DNA from: Cephalothrix simula | Lineage: Eukaryota > Nemertea > Palaeonemertea > Archinemertea > Cephalotrichidae | Length of the DNA stretch: 10,005 nt | Assembly: GCA_035591015.1 (NCBI GenBank) | Contig: JAXIUW010018897.1 | Coordinates: 5,694-15,698 of the forward strand | Reading direction: 5' to 3' | Shown: positions 1 to 6,511 of the stretch, one piece after another | How the letters are laid out: each line of letters begins with the position of its first letter | How positions within the stretch are numbered: position 1 is the first letter of the stretch | The notes under the pieces: model-generated | Databases searched by the model: none | What the model saw: the letters and a program-made list of their open reading frames with translations, nothing else | Told to the model about the DNA's origin: nothing | Position numbers and translations under genes: made by a program

Positions 1-136
1 ATTACGGTACATATGTATATCGAATAGAGCATTTTAAATGCCACATTTTAGCGGTGGTTCAGAATCGAAACACATTCTATTGTAGCCAAAAATAATATAT
101 AATTGAAAATTTCTTTGTTTTCAAAAATGCATGTGT

Positions 137-142
137 TTTAAT
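137..142 (-). promoter_or_regulatory. Candidate poly(A) signal (ATTAAA) for CCDC85
   Basis: This ATTAAA, read on the minus strand, lies about 125 nt after the CCDC85 stop codon. It is the only AATAAA or ATTAAA I find in the 266 bases of 3' flank within the window. In such AT-rich DNA a chance match is likely, and the true signal may lie outside the window. Confidence 0.3.
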
Positions 143-266
143 GAGCTAGATGAATTAGATAAATTAAGTTGCAAAAAAGAAAATGTTTTAAATAGCAACG
201 TATCTACATTAACCCTGTGAAATATAAATCAAATAAGTAAATAACAAATTTGGGTAATACAGCCCC

Positions 267-1067
267 CTAAATGCGTTGAGATATCTTAGAATTTGCAATT
301 GCTGGATCGCTCACAACCTTTTCATCAAGTTTTCTAGACACTATACCACAAAGTTGTCTTACTATTGCCTTTTCAAAGTCACCTAAGTCCTCTCCAGTAT
401 CAAATCCCTTATTCTTAGCTGAACTGATTTGTGCATGAAGGTCAAGAAAGTCTTGAAACTTTGATTTCTCTTGTTCAAGAACACTAATACGATTTTCTAA
501 TTTCTTTACATAAGCTGCTGTTTGTGAATCTGTTTTCGCGATCGTTGGTTGAAAGCGAGGTGTTAATGCTCGTTCCTTTCCCCCATCACCATTAGCATTT
601 ATTAATTCTTCATCAAGAAATAGACACAACTCTTTCAGCTCAAAGTTTTGCTTAATCAAGTCTTTCTGTTTTAGTTCCAGCTCTCGTAATTTCTCTTGAT
701 AAGTCGAGACTTCGCTGCGCATAACACCGGAAGTATAACGACCGAATCGCTGCCATTCCTTAGCAAGTTTTCTTCCACGTTGGCGATCATCATCTAAGAA
801 GCAGGCTAAGTCACGCATCTCTTGGTTATCCTCCTGAAGTCTTTGATTAACGTTCTTTAATCGTTCATTTACATCTTTTAATCCCTGAATTTCGTATAAA
901 TGCGCATGAATGGAGCTATTTATTTCCTTTAATTTATTTGTATATTCAGCGTTATTCCTTTGTAATTCTTTTTGTAGCTGTCTGATTAAAGTTATCAATT
1001 GTACATTAGTCATTTGTCGTAGCTGAGTGTCTGTCAATTTTGACGGATCTATATCGACATACTCCAT
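267..1067 (-). CDS. CCDC85: CCDC85-family coiled-coil protein (DIPA/PICC-1-like), 266 aa, single exon
   Basis: Family knowledge: CCDC85 proteins are adherens-junction scaffolds reported to bind p120-type catenins, Par3 and ASPP proteins; they are not enzymes. Seen here: coiled coil 1 covers about residues 23-82. It is followed by the family signature at about 85-116, with RDLACFLDDDRQRGRKL and then EWQRFGRYTSGVM. Next comes a second signature, ELKELCLFLDEE, at 143-154. A polar linker at about 155-180 leads to a second coiled coil (about 183-210). The C-terminal block EKAIVRQLCGIVSRKL at 232-247 also looks like family. Length is nearer vertebrate CCDC85B (about 200 aa) than the longer A and C paralogs, and no proline-rich insert is present. 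Start: ATG at 1067 has A at -3 and G at +4. The frame runs 12 more codons upstream with no ATG, then meets TAA at 1107-1109. Stop is TAG. A GTGAGC at 314-309 could be a splice donor, so the last 15 residues are less certain. Whether this is a native intronless gene or a retrocopy is open; no frame damage is visible. Confidence 0.93.
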   Translation of the reverse strand: MEYVDIDPSKLTDTQLRQMTNVQLITLIRQLQKELQRNNAEYTNKLKEINSSIHAHLYEIQGLKDVNERLKNVNQRLQEDNQEMRDLACFLDDDRQRGRKLAKEWQRFGRYTSGVMRSEVSTYQEKLRELELKQKDLIKQNFELKELCLFLDEELINANGDGGKERALTPRFQPTIAKTDSQTAAYVKKLENRISVLEQEKSKFQDFLDLHAQISSAKNKGFDTGEDLGDFEKAIVRQLCGIVSRKLDEKVVSDPAIANSKISQRI

Positions 1068-1146
1068 GATTTGAAAATTTAATTGTAAAACGGATCCGAT
1101 CAAAACTTAATTATTCCGTTATCTAATCCGGCAGCTGACATAGTTG

Positions 1147-1158
1147 TATCGATCGATA
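1147..1158. promoter_or_regulatory. 12-bp palindrome TATCGATCGATA upstream of CCDC85
   Basis: This is a perfect 12-bp palindrome starting 80 bp upstream of the CCDC85 ATG. It contains two overlapping ATCGAT cores and resembles an extended version of the insect DRE element TATCGATA. Its promoter-proximal position suggests a transcription-factor site; no factor can be assigned from sequence alone. Confidence 0.35.
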
Positions 1159-1300
1159 ACAGTCTGTACAAATCGTAACACTCCCCCACATAAAAATTGA
1201 ATCAAAGACGGAAAATATACCGGTACTTAAAGCTCAAATAAAGAACTCATGATGATGAAATCCATTAATGTACTATATTCCAAACATGTCTTTGATCTGA

Positions 1301-1328
1301 TTGATCACAAAATGACGTCAATGATCAA
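1301..1328. promoter_or_regulatory. Full palindromic CRE nested in a TGATCA inverted repeat
   Basis: TGACGTCA at 1313-1320 is the complete palindromic CREB/ATF site. It sits between TTGATCA at 1301-1307 and its reverse complement TGATCAA at 1322-1328, so two dyads are nested. The CRE begins about 246 bp upstream of the CCDC85 start codon, within promoter range. Extra TGATC/GATCA copies lie on both sides (1293-1335). Regulation of CCDC85 through this site is inference from distance. Confidence 0.45.
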
Positions 1329-1329
1329 C

Positions 1330-2470
1330 GATCAAAATATAATCTACCAAACGCAGGATTTATATCCATAAAACACTGATCTATTATTGGACACAAAAAC
1401 AAACGGAGTAAACTAAATGATCATATGAAACATGGTCTCCTTGAATAAAACTACATTCCGGTTTCTAAATTGAATAGTGTAATCCAAAATACATAACAAT
1501 TCTCAAATCAATACACTTGGTTTTAATGCAATGTCGAGTAGAACACTTAAGAATATGATTGATATAAATATAGTCCTTAAATCATATATTTTGACAATGT
1601 ATTAGAGCATGGTATTCCAATTTTACACACTTTCTTTGTAAAAAAGAAATTCTTGTTTATAGTCCATGGTATTCACGTTTCCGTGACGAAGGATCGAAAT
1701 AATTGAACCTTCGAACCCTCACGAAGTCTCAACAGGTGCAAATACATTTTTGCCATTAAAATTTGTTAAGTATCATTGAACACACGATTAAAATTTTTGC
1801 AATCCAATGTATGAAATTGGAACTTATTCAAGTTGAATATTATAAATTATTTATGTTCGTAAATACAGGGTGATCCAAAAATCATGTTGGTACCGATTTG
1901 ACATCTCGATTCCGTTAATTATGTGGCTTCGGCGTCATCCAGTATGATTTCTATTACACAAGTGGCTGGGATCCCCAAAAATGTACCACCACCGATTTTT
2001 TTTCGGAAACTATAAAATCTTACCCCCCCCCATAAATTACACATGGATCTGCATCTGCATGGTAATAACTTGTAGGTAAAGAATCTGGGTATTATGACGC
2101 CTAGAGGGGGAAAACTGAATTACGCCTCCTGAGTACAGCCTTGACCGTTAGAGATAGCAAAAAACCGATTGCAGAATTGAAATGGTTTTCATTTTTCAAA
2201 ATAACGCCTTATGACGTCGTACCGCCATTTTGATGACGCCATTATCCCCAAAATATGACGTTAGACTAGTTCCCGGTTCTATTCCATAGAATATATGTAC
2301 TATAGAATTATGTACAAGTGTGATCAAAATGCGGTTTTTCCTACAGAAAGCCCAAAATCAAGATGAAACTGCCAGTGTAGAGTTTGTTTGGATCAAAATA
2401 TGGGAAATATTTGAAATGAATTTTCAAAATATAGTTCCTAGGTTCATACCAATAATGTCATGAAAAAATT
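1330..2470. other. Non-coding stretch with decayed repeat-like motifs
   Basis: No credible coding region is seen on either strand. TACAGGGTGATCCAAAAA at about 1865-1882 resembles a Tc1/mariner-type terminus next to a TA, and a similar, degraded GATCCCCAAAAAT stretch follows near 1969. No matching inverted end is found. A run of nine C lies at about 2024-2032. The string ATGACG occurs four times in 167 bp, at 2094, 2211, 2233 and 2255, each followed by C or T. These suggest old, decayed repeat DNA, but no family can be named. Confidence 0.4.
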
Positions 2471-2564
2471 AAGATGGCGGCCGACCGACCGCTTGATTAC
2501 ATGATCTAGGCTGCCACCTTTTAGAAATTTGGACCAATCAAATAATCGCGCTCTCGGCCAATCA
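2471..2564 (+). promoter_or_regulatory. Promoter-like cluster: YY1 motif and two CCAAT boxes
   Basis: AAGATGGCGGC at 2471-2481 matches the well-known YY1 consensus exactly. Two CCAATCA boxes (NF-Y type) follow at 2534-2540 and 2558-2564, 24 bp apart, in a locally GC-richer patch. In animals this combination marks TATA-less housekeeping promoters, and YY1 sites often overlap the start codon. Here the ATG inside the YY1 site opens only an 11-codon frame ending TAG at 2508-2510, with no donor before the stop. No following exon is proven, so this may be a promoter, a distal element or part of a repeat. Confidence 0.35.
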
Positions 2565-2631
2565 AAATAGACTTGCTTAATCTTTGTCGGATTTCCGATT
2601 AAAGCAGAATAGAATCCTTTAGACTGAGCGA

Positions 2632-2704
2632 GCTGATCTGGCGTAGCGGTTAGTGCATTGGACACACGATCTACACGTTGCTGGTTCGAGCTCCGGCAAC
2701 TCTC
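2632..2704 (+). repeat. tRNA-derived SINE head (A box and B box)
   Basis: TGGCGTAGCGG at 2639-2649 matches the RNA polymerase III A box, and GGTTCGAGCTCC at 2683-2694 the B box. Their spacing of 44 nt is that of a tRNA gene. A D-arm-like stem (GCGT with GTGC) and an anticodon-stem remnant can be drawn. The acceptor ends do not pair, and position 33 is not U, so it is not a working tRNA. This is the 5' head of a tRNA-derived SINE, a non-autonomous retroposon. The body probably extends past 2704, but its 3' end, tail and target duplications could not be found. Confidence 0.75.
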
Positions 2705-3070
2705 ATGTGGCATAGTTTTTCTATAGATATTAGAGGGGAAAACATCATTTCCGCAGCTCAAACAACAGTAAAACCAAGGTAAAAATTACAAAACCGATAT
2801 CCAAGATTTTTTTCCTTGGGCATCATAATTCATGATTCAGCCTTCCACAAATCTAACCACACAAGGTAACATTGTAAAGGTTTATACAGTAAAATTTGTA
2901 TTACACCAATACGGTTTTGCTAGCGCTGTTGCTGTCAACGGAATTCTTAACACCACACGTCAACCTAACATTTAGTCTGCGACACTTCGTGGTTCAGAAA
3001 AATATCTTATTTTCTGCGTAGAAAGGATACGGGAATCGAGAGGAATCAGTGTCAAAAATTACAGACAGAG
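2705..3070. other. Non-coding; possible SINE body, then possible untranslated exon
   Basis: The first part may be the body of the SINE starting at 2632, but no boundary is visible. From about 2920 base composition becomes less AT-rich, ending in the splice-donor-like site at 3077. There is no coding frame of note. An untranslated first exon here is possible only by inference. Confidence 0.25.
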
Positions 3071-3082
3071 ACGACGGTAAGA
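3071..3082 (+). promoter_or_regulatory. Candidate 5' splice site (CG|GTAAGA)
   Basis: ACGACG|GTAAGA at 3071-3082 pairs well with U1 snRNA at positions +1 to +6. It could close a 5' untranslated exon whose promoter is the YY1/CCAAT cluster about 500 bp upstream. No partner exon is demonstrated, and such hexamers arise by chance. Confidence 0.2.
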
Positions 3083-3170
3083 ACAATTGAATTACACAGT
3101 TTTCTAATCAATTTTGAAGTTCAAACATTCAAACATTAAAATTGTAATTGAGATTGATTAAAATGTTGGC

Positions 3171-3215
3171 CATCGACTGAATTATGAAAAAAAACTTTAA
3201 CGAGGCGAAGCCGAG
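3171..3215 (+). repeat. Diverged direct repeat, left copy (45 bp)
   Basis: This copy aligns without gaps to 3773-3817 at 33 of 45 positions. The shared core is CATCG at the start and AGGCGAAGYCGAG at the end. The spacing is 602 bp, and the pair encloses the hairpin insertion and the ACCCAAAT cluster. They may be the ends of one old composite element of about 650 bp, or two scattered copies of a repeat. Confidence 0.45.
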
Positions 3216-3285
3216 TTATAGGCCTAGCCTTTGTAAATTTATCAGGATGATAAAAACACAGTTATAAGTGTTGGATTTTTAATAC

Positions 3286-3320
3286 CTGAAAATTTTCAGT
3301 TTTCAGCTTTCAGTTTTCCA
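3286..3320. repeat. 14-bp palindrome and TTTTCAG triplication
   Basis: CTGAAAATTTTCAG at 3286-3299 is a perfect 14-bp palindrome. Its right end runs into three 7-nt units at 3293-3313: TTTTCAG, TTTTCAG and CTTTCAG. This is a small slippage-type repeat just left of the hairpin insertion. Confidence 0.6.
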
Positions 3321-3324
3321 ACAT

Positions 3325-3401
3325 GGGACACCTCATTCTGGTACCCCTCGCATGGCTACCCAGCGTAGCCAGGCGAGGGGTACCAGAATGGGGACACCTC
3401 A
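3325..3401. mobile_element. 55-bp near-perfect hairpin flanked by an 11-bp direct repeat
   Basis: Arms 3334-3351 and 3373-3390 are perfect 18-bp reverse complements. After one A/G mismatch they continue as TGGCTAC/GTAGCCA (3353-3359 and 3365-3371), leaving a 5-nt loop at 3360-3364. GGGACACCTCA occurs exactly at 3325-3335 and 3391-3401, abutting the segment 3336-3390 on both sides. This is the pattern of an insertion with an 11-bp target-site duplication. Mutator-like and Foldback elements make duplications of 8-11 bp, but 55 bp is far shorter than known members. A templated or palindromic insertion, or a pre-miRNA-like hairpin, are alternatives. Confidence 0.6.
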
Positions 3402-3500
3402 GTGTTGGGTGTTGGGTTTTTCCATCCCAGTGAATTAGGTTTTGTGTCCAAAAATGTGACTTAAGCATGTGACTCACACACAAGTTGTATAGGCATATAC

Positions 3501-3717
3501 ACCCAAATATTACAGGTGATTAAACCTTATTATGTAGGATAGATAATACCCAAATGTTTAGCAGACTGACACCTAATTTGCATAGGTATACATGTCTAAA
3601 ATACACACCCAAATCACTGAGGTGTTGTGATGGGAAACCTGAAAGTTTGAGGTGGCTGAAACCTCAAATTCAAGTGATTAATACCAATTTTCTTGGGTAA
3701 ATAATACCCAAATGTTT
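3501..3717 (+). repeat. Cluster of four ACCCAAAT motifs with ACC/GGT dyads
   Basis: ACCCAAAT occurs at 3501-3508, 3548-3555, 3607-3614 and 3706-3713. Two copies share the 17-mer ATAATACCCAAATGTTT, at 3543-3559 and 3701-3717. Several copies are followed by AGGTG within about 15 nt. Local stem-loops such as TTTGAGGT/ACCTCAAA (3646-3668) recur. The spacing is irregular, so this is not a simple tandem array. It resembles sub-terminal motif arrays of DNA transposons, but no transposase or family is identified. Confidence 0.4.
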
Positions 3718-3772
3718 GGAAATTAAAGCATTTAGTGAAATTTGAATTGAACATGAATCGGTATATGTGGTT

Positions 3773-3817
3773 CATCGGCTTGATTAAAAAATAATACTTA
3801 AGTAAGGCGAAGTCGAG
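3773..3817 (+). repeat. Diverged direct repeat, right copy (45 bp)
   Basis: Partner of 3171-3215 in the same orientation, about 73% identical by eye. The best-conserved part is GGCGAAGTCGAG at 3806-3817, against GGCGAAGCCGAG in the left copy. Similarity fades on both sides. Confidence 0.45.
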
Positions 3818-3819
3818 GC

Positions 3820-4460
3820 GATCTATGTGTCAAAACTGAAAGGTAAATCTTTGAGTGCGATTTTGAAAATCAAAACATTTCAAATAAGAATTTAAAATAG
3901 ATCACTCGTAGGTCGTAGAGTTAAGAACTGGCGCAAACCATCAATAAGGTATTTAACTAGCATCACAATCTCTTTCTATGGAGTATTTTATTAGAATTCC
4001 GCAAATTCAGTGCCTCTTTATACAAATCCTAGATCAGCGCATTCATTGAAAACGTGGATCGTCCATTTTTGATCTCAACGTCCTATAAAACCAATAATTA
4101 TCCGAAATATCAATGGTCAACTGATCGATTTGGCAATTTATCAATTAAATTGATATTGAATAATAATCTTGTACTAACAAGGTTATATAGGTATCATTCA
4201 ATGTAGTAATTCAGTTAAGTAGAAATGGGAGAGAAACTTCAAGATACGCGGAACCATTGGGAACTAGATGGATCAGGAAGAGAGACATACATATTGATAA
4301 TGACGACGTCATTCTATACATTCTATACTATGAGTCAATTGGGCCAATCAAAGGCCTTGGGTGCACGATAGTGATCCGGTGTGTGGCAGGATCAGGAATT
4401 TTTGTCCATATCATACACTATAAGGTAGGACATTCATCCCAAGAGGGGACACTCATGCCT
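3820..4460. other. AT-rich non-coding stretch
   Basis: No gene is recognised. The only structure noticed is a 17-nt palindrome with a single central base, TATCAATTAAATTGATA, at 4139-4155. A short open frame starts in this stretch near 4257, but it encodes nothing recognisable. Confidence 0.4.
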
Positions 4461-4485
4461 GGGCTATATACAAATTATAGAGCCC
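4461..4485. repeat. Small hairpin (GGGCT...AGCCC)
   Basis: GGGCT at 4461-4465 pairs with AGCCC at 4481-4485, with a further TATA/TATA pairing inside after one mismatch. It lies immediately left of the dispersed repeat at 4492. Confidence 0.35.
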
Positions 4486-4491
4486 GGACCG

Positions 4492-4517
4492 GCATCCCTG
4501 CCGGAGAGGCATCCCTT
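4492..4517 (+). repeat. Dispersed 26-bp repeat, copy 1
   Basis: This copy matches 5371-5396 at 24 of 26 bases and is itself built on two GCATCCC-like words around GCCGGA. It is clearly GC-richer than its surroundings. It is part of an unidentified repeat. Confidence 0.55.
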
Positions 4518-4519
4518 TC

Positions 4520-5150
4520 ACACTGGTACCTCATATAGACCCCCTGGGGCTTTTCGAGAAGAGTGGCTTTTAAGTTGGCGGCTTTCAGTAGAGGTTGAGC
4601 AAGGAGATTGTCTCATGACATACGTACATAGCACTGTACATAGTGTGGATAACATGCACCGCCCATTCGGGGCACTTTTTCAGAATGAGAAATAACCGAA
4701 AAGTAAATTCATATCATTATTTTTTCTTCGTAGGCGTAACTTTGGGTTGTTCATTATGATAAGTAAAAAGTAAAAAAAAAAGTAAAATTCTGCGCTCAAG
4801 ATTTGTAACATTTTCAAATCTTTCTATAGCATCTATCACACAAAAACATTTTTACATAGAATACCGTATTTATGTAGCTAAAAGAATTTTTACGTATTTG
4901 TTGAATTTTATTATAAAAGTAACTGCTCGAGGGCAAGAATTAGACAAAAACTTTTTTGTATATGTACATGTATTTCCTTCATGTTTTATTTAAGTAGAAA
5001 CAGCTTTAGGCAAAACCATGTGACAAAGTTGACTGTTTTTGTTGATTTCTGTTAAACCCCGAACAAAAACTTTTCTTGGAACTTTGTCCTTCAAAATTCA
5101 AAGTTGGGATCAAAATTTTTCAAAGGCAGCTGCATTTATTTATTATTTAC
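4520..5150. other. AT-rich non-coding stretch with an A-rich tract
   Basis: No coding region is seen. An A-rich tract of AGTAAAA-like words lies at 4761-4786. A pyrimidine tract ending in TAG at 4733 has the look of a 3' splice site, but no convincing exon follows it. Confidence 0.35.
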
Positions 5151-5153
5151 CTA

Positions 5154-5368
5154 ATTCCTGTTGATAATATGATGGTTTATTTGAAAATAATATCTTTAGA
5201 ACTATTTGTGATCACTAATTGTGAAAAATAAGCATGCAATATGAGTCACATTTTGTTAAAAAGGTTTGTCTTCACAATACTAATTTACCTATGTTTTCAA
5301 AGTCATCCTAATGAACTAAAGTTCTAAAGATATTATTTCAAATAAACCATCATATTATCAACAGGAAT
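5154..5368. mobile_element. 215-bp MITE with 49-50 bp terminal inverted repeats
   Basis: Left arm 5154-5203 and right arm 5320-5368 are reverse complements with a single 1-nt indel (four versus three A) and no substitutions. The 116-bp interior holds a further inverted pair, ATTGTGAA at 5218-5225 and TTCACAAT at 5271-5278. It also holds an AP-1-like TGAGTCA at 5242-5248. There is no coding capacity, so this is a non-autonomous fold-back or MITE-type element. The near-identity of the arms suggests recent insertion or gene conversion. No clear target duplication is seen, so the superfamily is not assigned. Confidence 0.8.
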
Positions 5369-5370
5369 CT

Positions 5371-5396
5371 GCATCCGTGCCGGATAGGCATCCCTT
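5371..5396 (+). repeat. Dispersed 26-bp repeat, copy 2
   Basis: Same orientation as the copy at 4492, 879 bp away, with two substitutions. It begins 3 bp after the right end of the MITE at 5154-5368, so that element may have inserted next to, or at the edge of, this repeat. Confidence 0.55.
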
Positions 5397-5399
5397 ATA

Positions 5400-6000
5400 C
5401 CATGGCAAAAATTGGTTCCCGCTAATCAAAACCGGAAACAGCCACCCATAAAGTTGTTAAATAAAAAAAACATGATTTATAGTCTTTATAGACACAAACT
5501 CTGCTTTATGTATATATTCATCGAGTCAAGCAGTATCAACCTGGCATGTTCCTAATCGATTCTGTAATTGATTTAACTGTCATCGCTTTCTTAAGTGATC
5601 CTGCGCTGCAGCATTGGTTACTTACGTATGACGACACAAATCGATGAAATGCATTGGTAATAATGTGATATGCTTTCAAAAAGTTATTTGAGAGTGACAA
5701 TTTAGGAAAATTTTATGCCTCGTCTCGTTGAATGCTTGTATACTAATTAATACAACGCCAAACTCATCAGTGTGATATGAAATTATCGCACACATAGAAA
5801 TTCTACTGATAGCATAAGATAGCGGCAAAGGTTTTGTCACAAAAGAGCTAACTAAAGTTATCACCTTTCTGATGAATAATATTTATCAAAAGAGTAGCCA
5901 ATCCTTGGAGTAAATTCGGATCACCAAATTGTGCACGGTGCAGCCTAATTTTTCGATGTGTTTCTGTACTATTTACTCACCAAGCGTTTTTCTCTCCTAG
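5400..6000. other. AT-rich non-coding stretch
   Basis: No recognisable gene, RNA or repeat is seen here. The right end (about 5983-6000) is a pyrimidine tract ending in TAG that belongs to the candidate splice acceptor described separately. Confidence 0.4.
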
Positions 6001-6036
6001 TACAGTATTGGTCATTACCACAATCTATGATTCCAG
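6001..6036 (+). other. Candidate 36-nt microexon with splice sites
   Basis: TTTTTCTCTCCTAG ends at 6000 and makes a strong-looking 3' splice site. CAG|GTAAAG at 6034-6042 makes a good 5' splice site. The 36 nt between them are a multiple of three. They are open in two of three frames, one reading QYWSLPQSMIP. A GTGAGT donor on the opposite strand at 5979-5974 competes with this reading. Neither flanking exon is identified, so this is a hypothesis only. Confidence 0.2.
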
Positions 6037-6325
6037 GTAAAGACAATAACCTGATTTATTATTGCCGATATAAAGTAGCTTGTCAACATTAAATGAGCAG
6101 GCACAAGTACATGTATGGTTCGGAAAGGCTACTTTTCCCAGAACATTTGGATCATCAGTAAAAGCAACTGTTTGATGAAAGAAACTTGTTCTAGATAGTT
6201 AGATGAATTACTTATTGAAAGACAGCTCTCCTTTTCAAACCCATACCACGGCACCAGTGTGACAGAGTTACAGTACACAAATGGATGGAAAAATAGGTTG
6301 AGGCATGGCCTGATATAACCGTAGT
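6037..6325. other. Non-coding stretch, nothing recognised
   Basis: No gene, RNA or repeat is recognised here beyond a GGCCTGATAT word at about 6307, which recurs at about 6397. Confidence 0.35.
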
Positions 6326-6358
6326 GATACGAACCCGTCGTATCTATGTTCGATCGAA
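6326..6358. repeat. Hairpin GATACGA/TCGTATC and palindrome TTCGATCGAA
   Basis: GATACGA at 6326-6332 pairs perfectly with TCGTATC at 6338-6344 around a 5-nt loop. The 10-bp palindrome TTCGATCGAA follows at 6349-6358. Both lie left of the large fold-back element, and I cannot tell whether they belong to it. Confidence 0.4.
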
Positions 6359-6448
6359 AGGGGGGAGAGAGAACATAAGTCTCCTATAGCAGACTAGGCC
6401 TGATATTAGCTATACCCGGCCTCCAAGGGTTTCTCATATTAGGGGTAA

Positions 6449-6494
6449 AGGAACCCCCATAACCTATATATCACTGGAAAGGGTATGTAAAATG
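6449..6494 (+). repeat. Extra partial copy of the fold-back subunit (AGGAACCCCC unit)
   Basis: This 46-bp segment is about 89% identical (41 of 46) to the reverse complement of 6796-6841. It also shares its AGGAACCCCC start with a third copy beginning at 6628, 179 bp away in direct orientation. The subunit therefore occurs twice in direct and once in inverted orientation. This suggests partial duplication or nested insertion of the element at 6512. Confidence 0.65.
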
Positions 6495-6511
6495 GATTGA
6501 AATTCTAGTAG

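Noticed and set aside
1068-1103. N-terminal extension of CCDC85 from a TTG codon at 1103
   Set aside because: The codon is TTG, not ATG, and the segment lacks family similarity; the ATG at 1067 has a good initiation context.
1865-2000. Complete Tc1/mariner element starting at TACAGGGTGATCC
   Set aside because: No inverted partner end was found within the window and there is no transposase frame; the match is only a short resemblance.
2632-2704. Functional tRNA gene
   Set aside because: Acceptor ends do not pair, U33 is missing, and the T stem is disrupted; only the internal promoter boxes are kept, as in SINEs.
2444-2761. 105-codon minus-strand open frame
   Set aside because: It runs antisense through the SINE head and the CCAAT cluster, and the product resembles no protein family.
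4257-4538. 93-codon plus-strand open frame
   Set aside because: No recognisable domain, and the right part overlaps the dispersed 26-bp repeat and a hairpin.
5676-5864. 62-codon minus-strand open frame
   Set aside because: Short, in AT-rich non-coding sequence, with no recognisable domain and no splice or promoter context.
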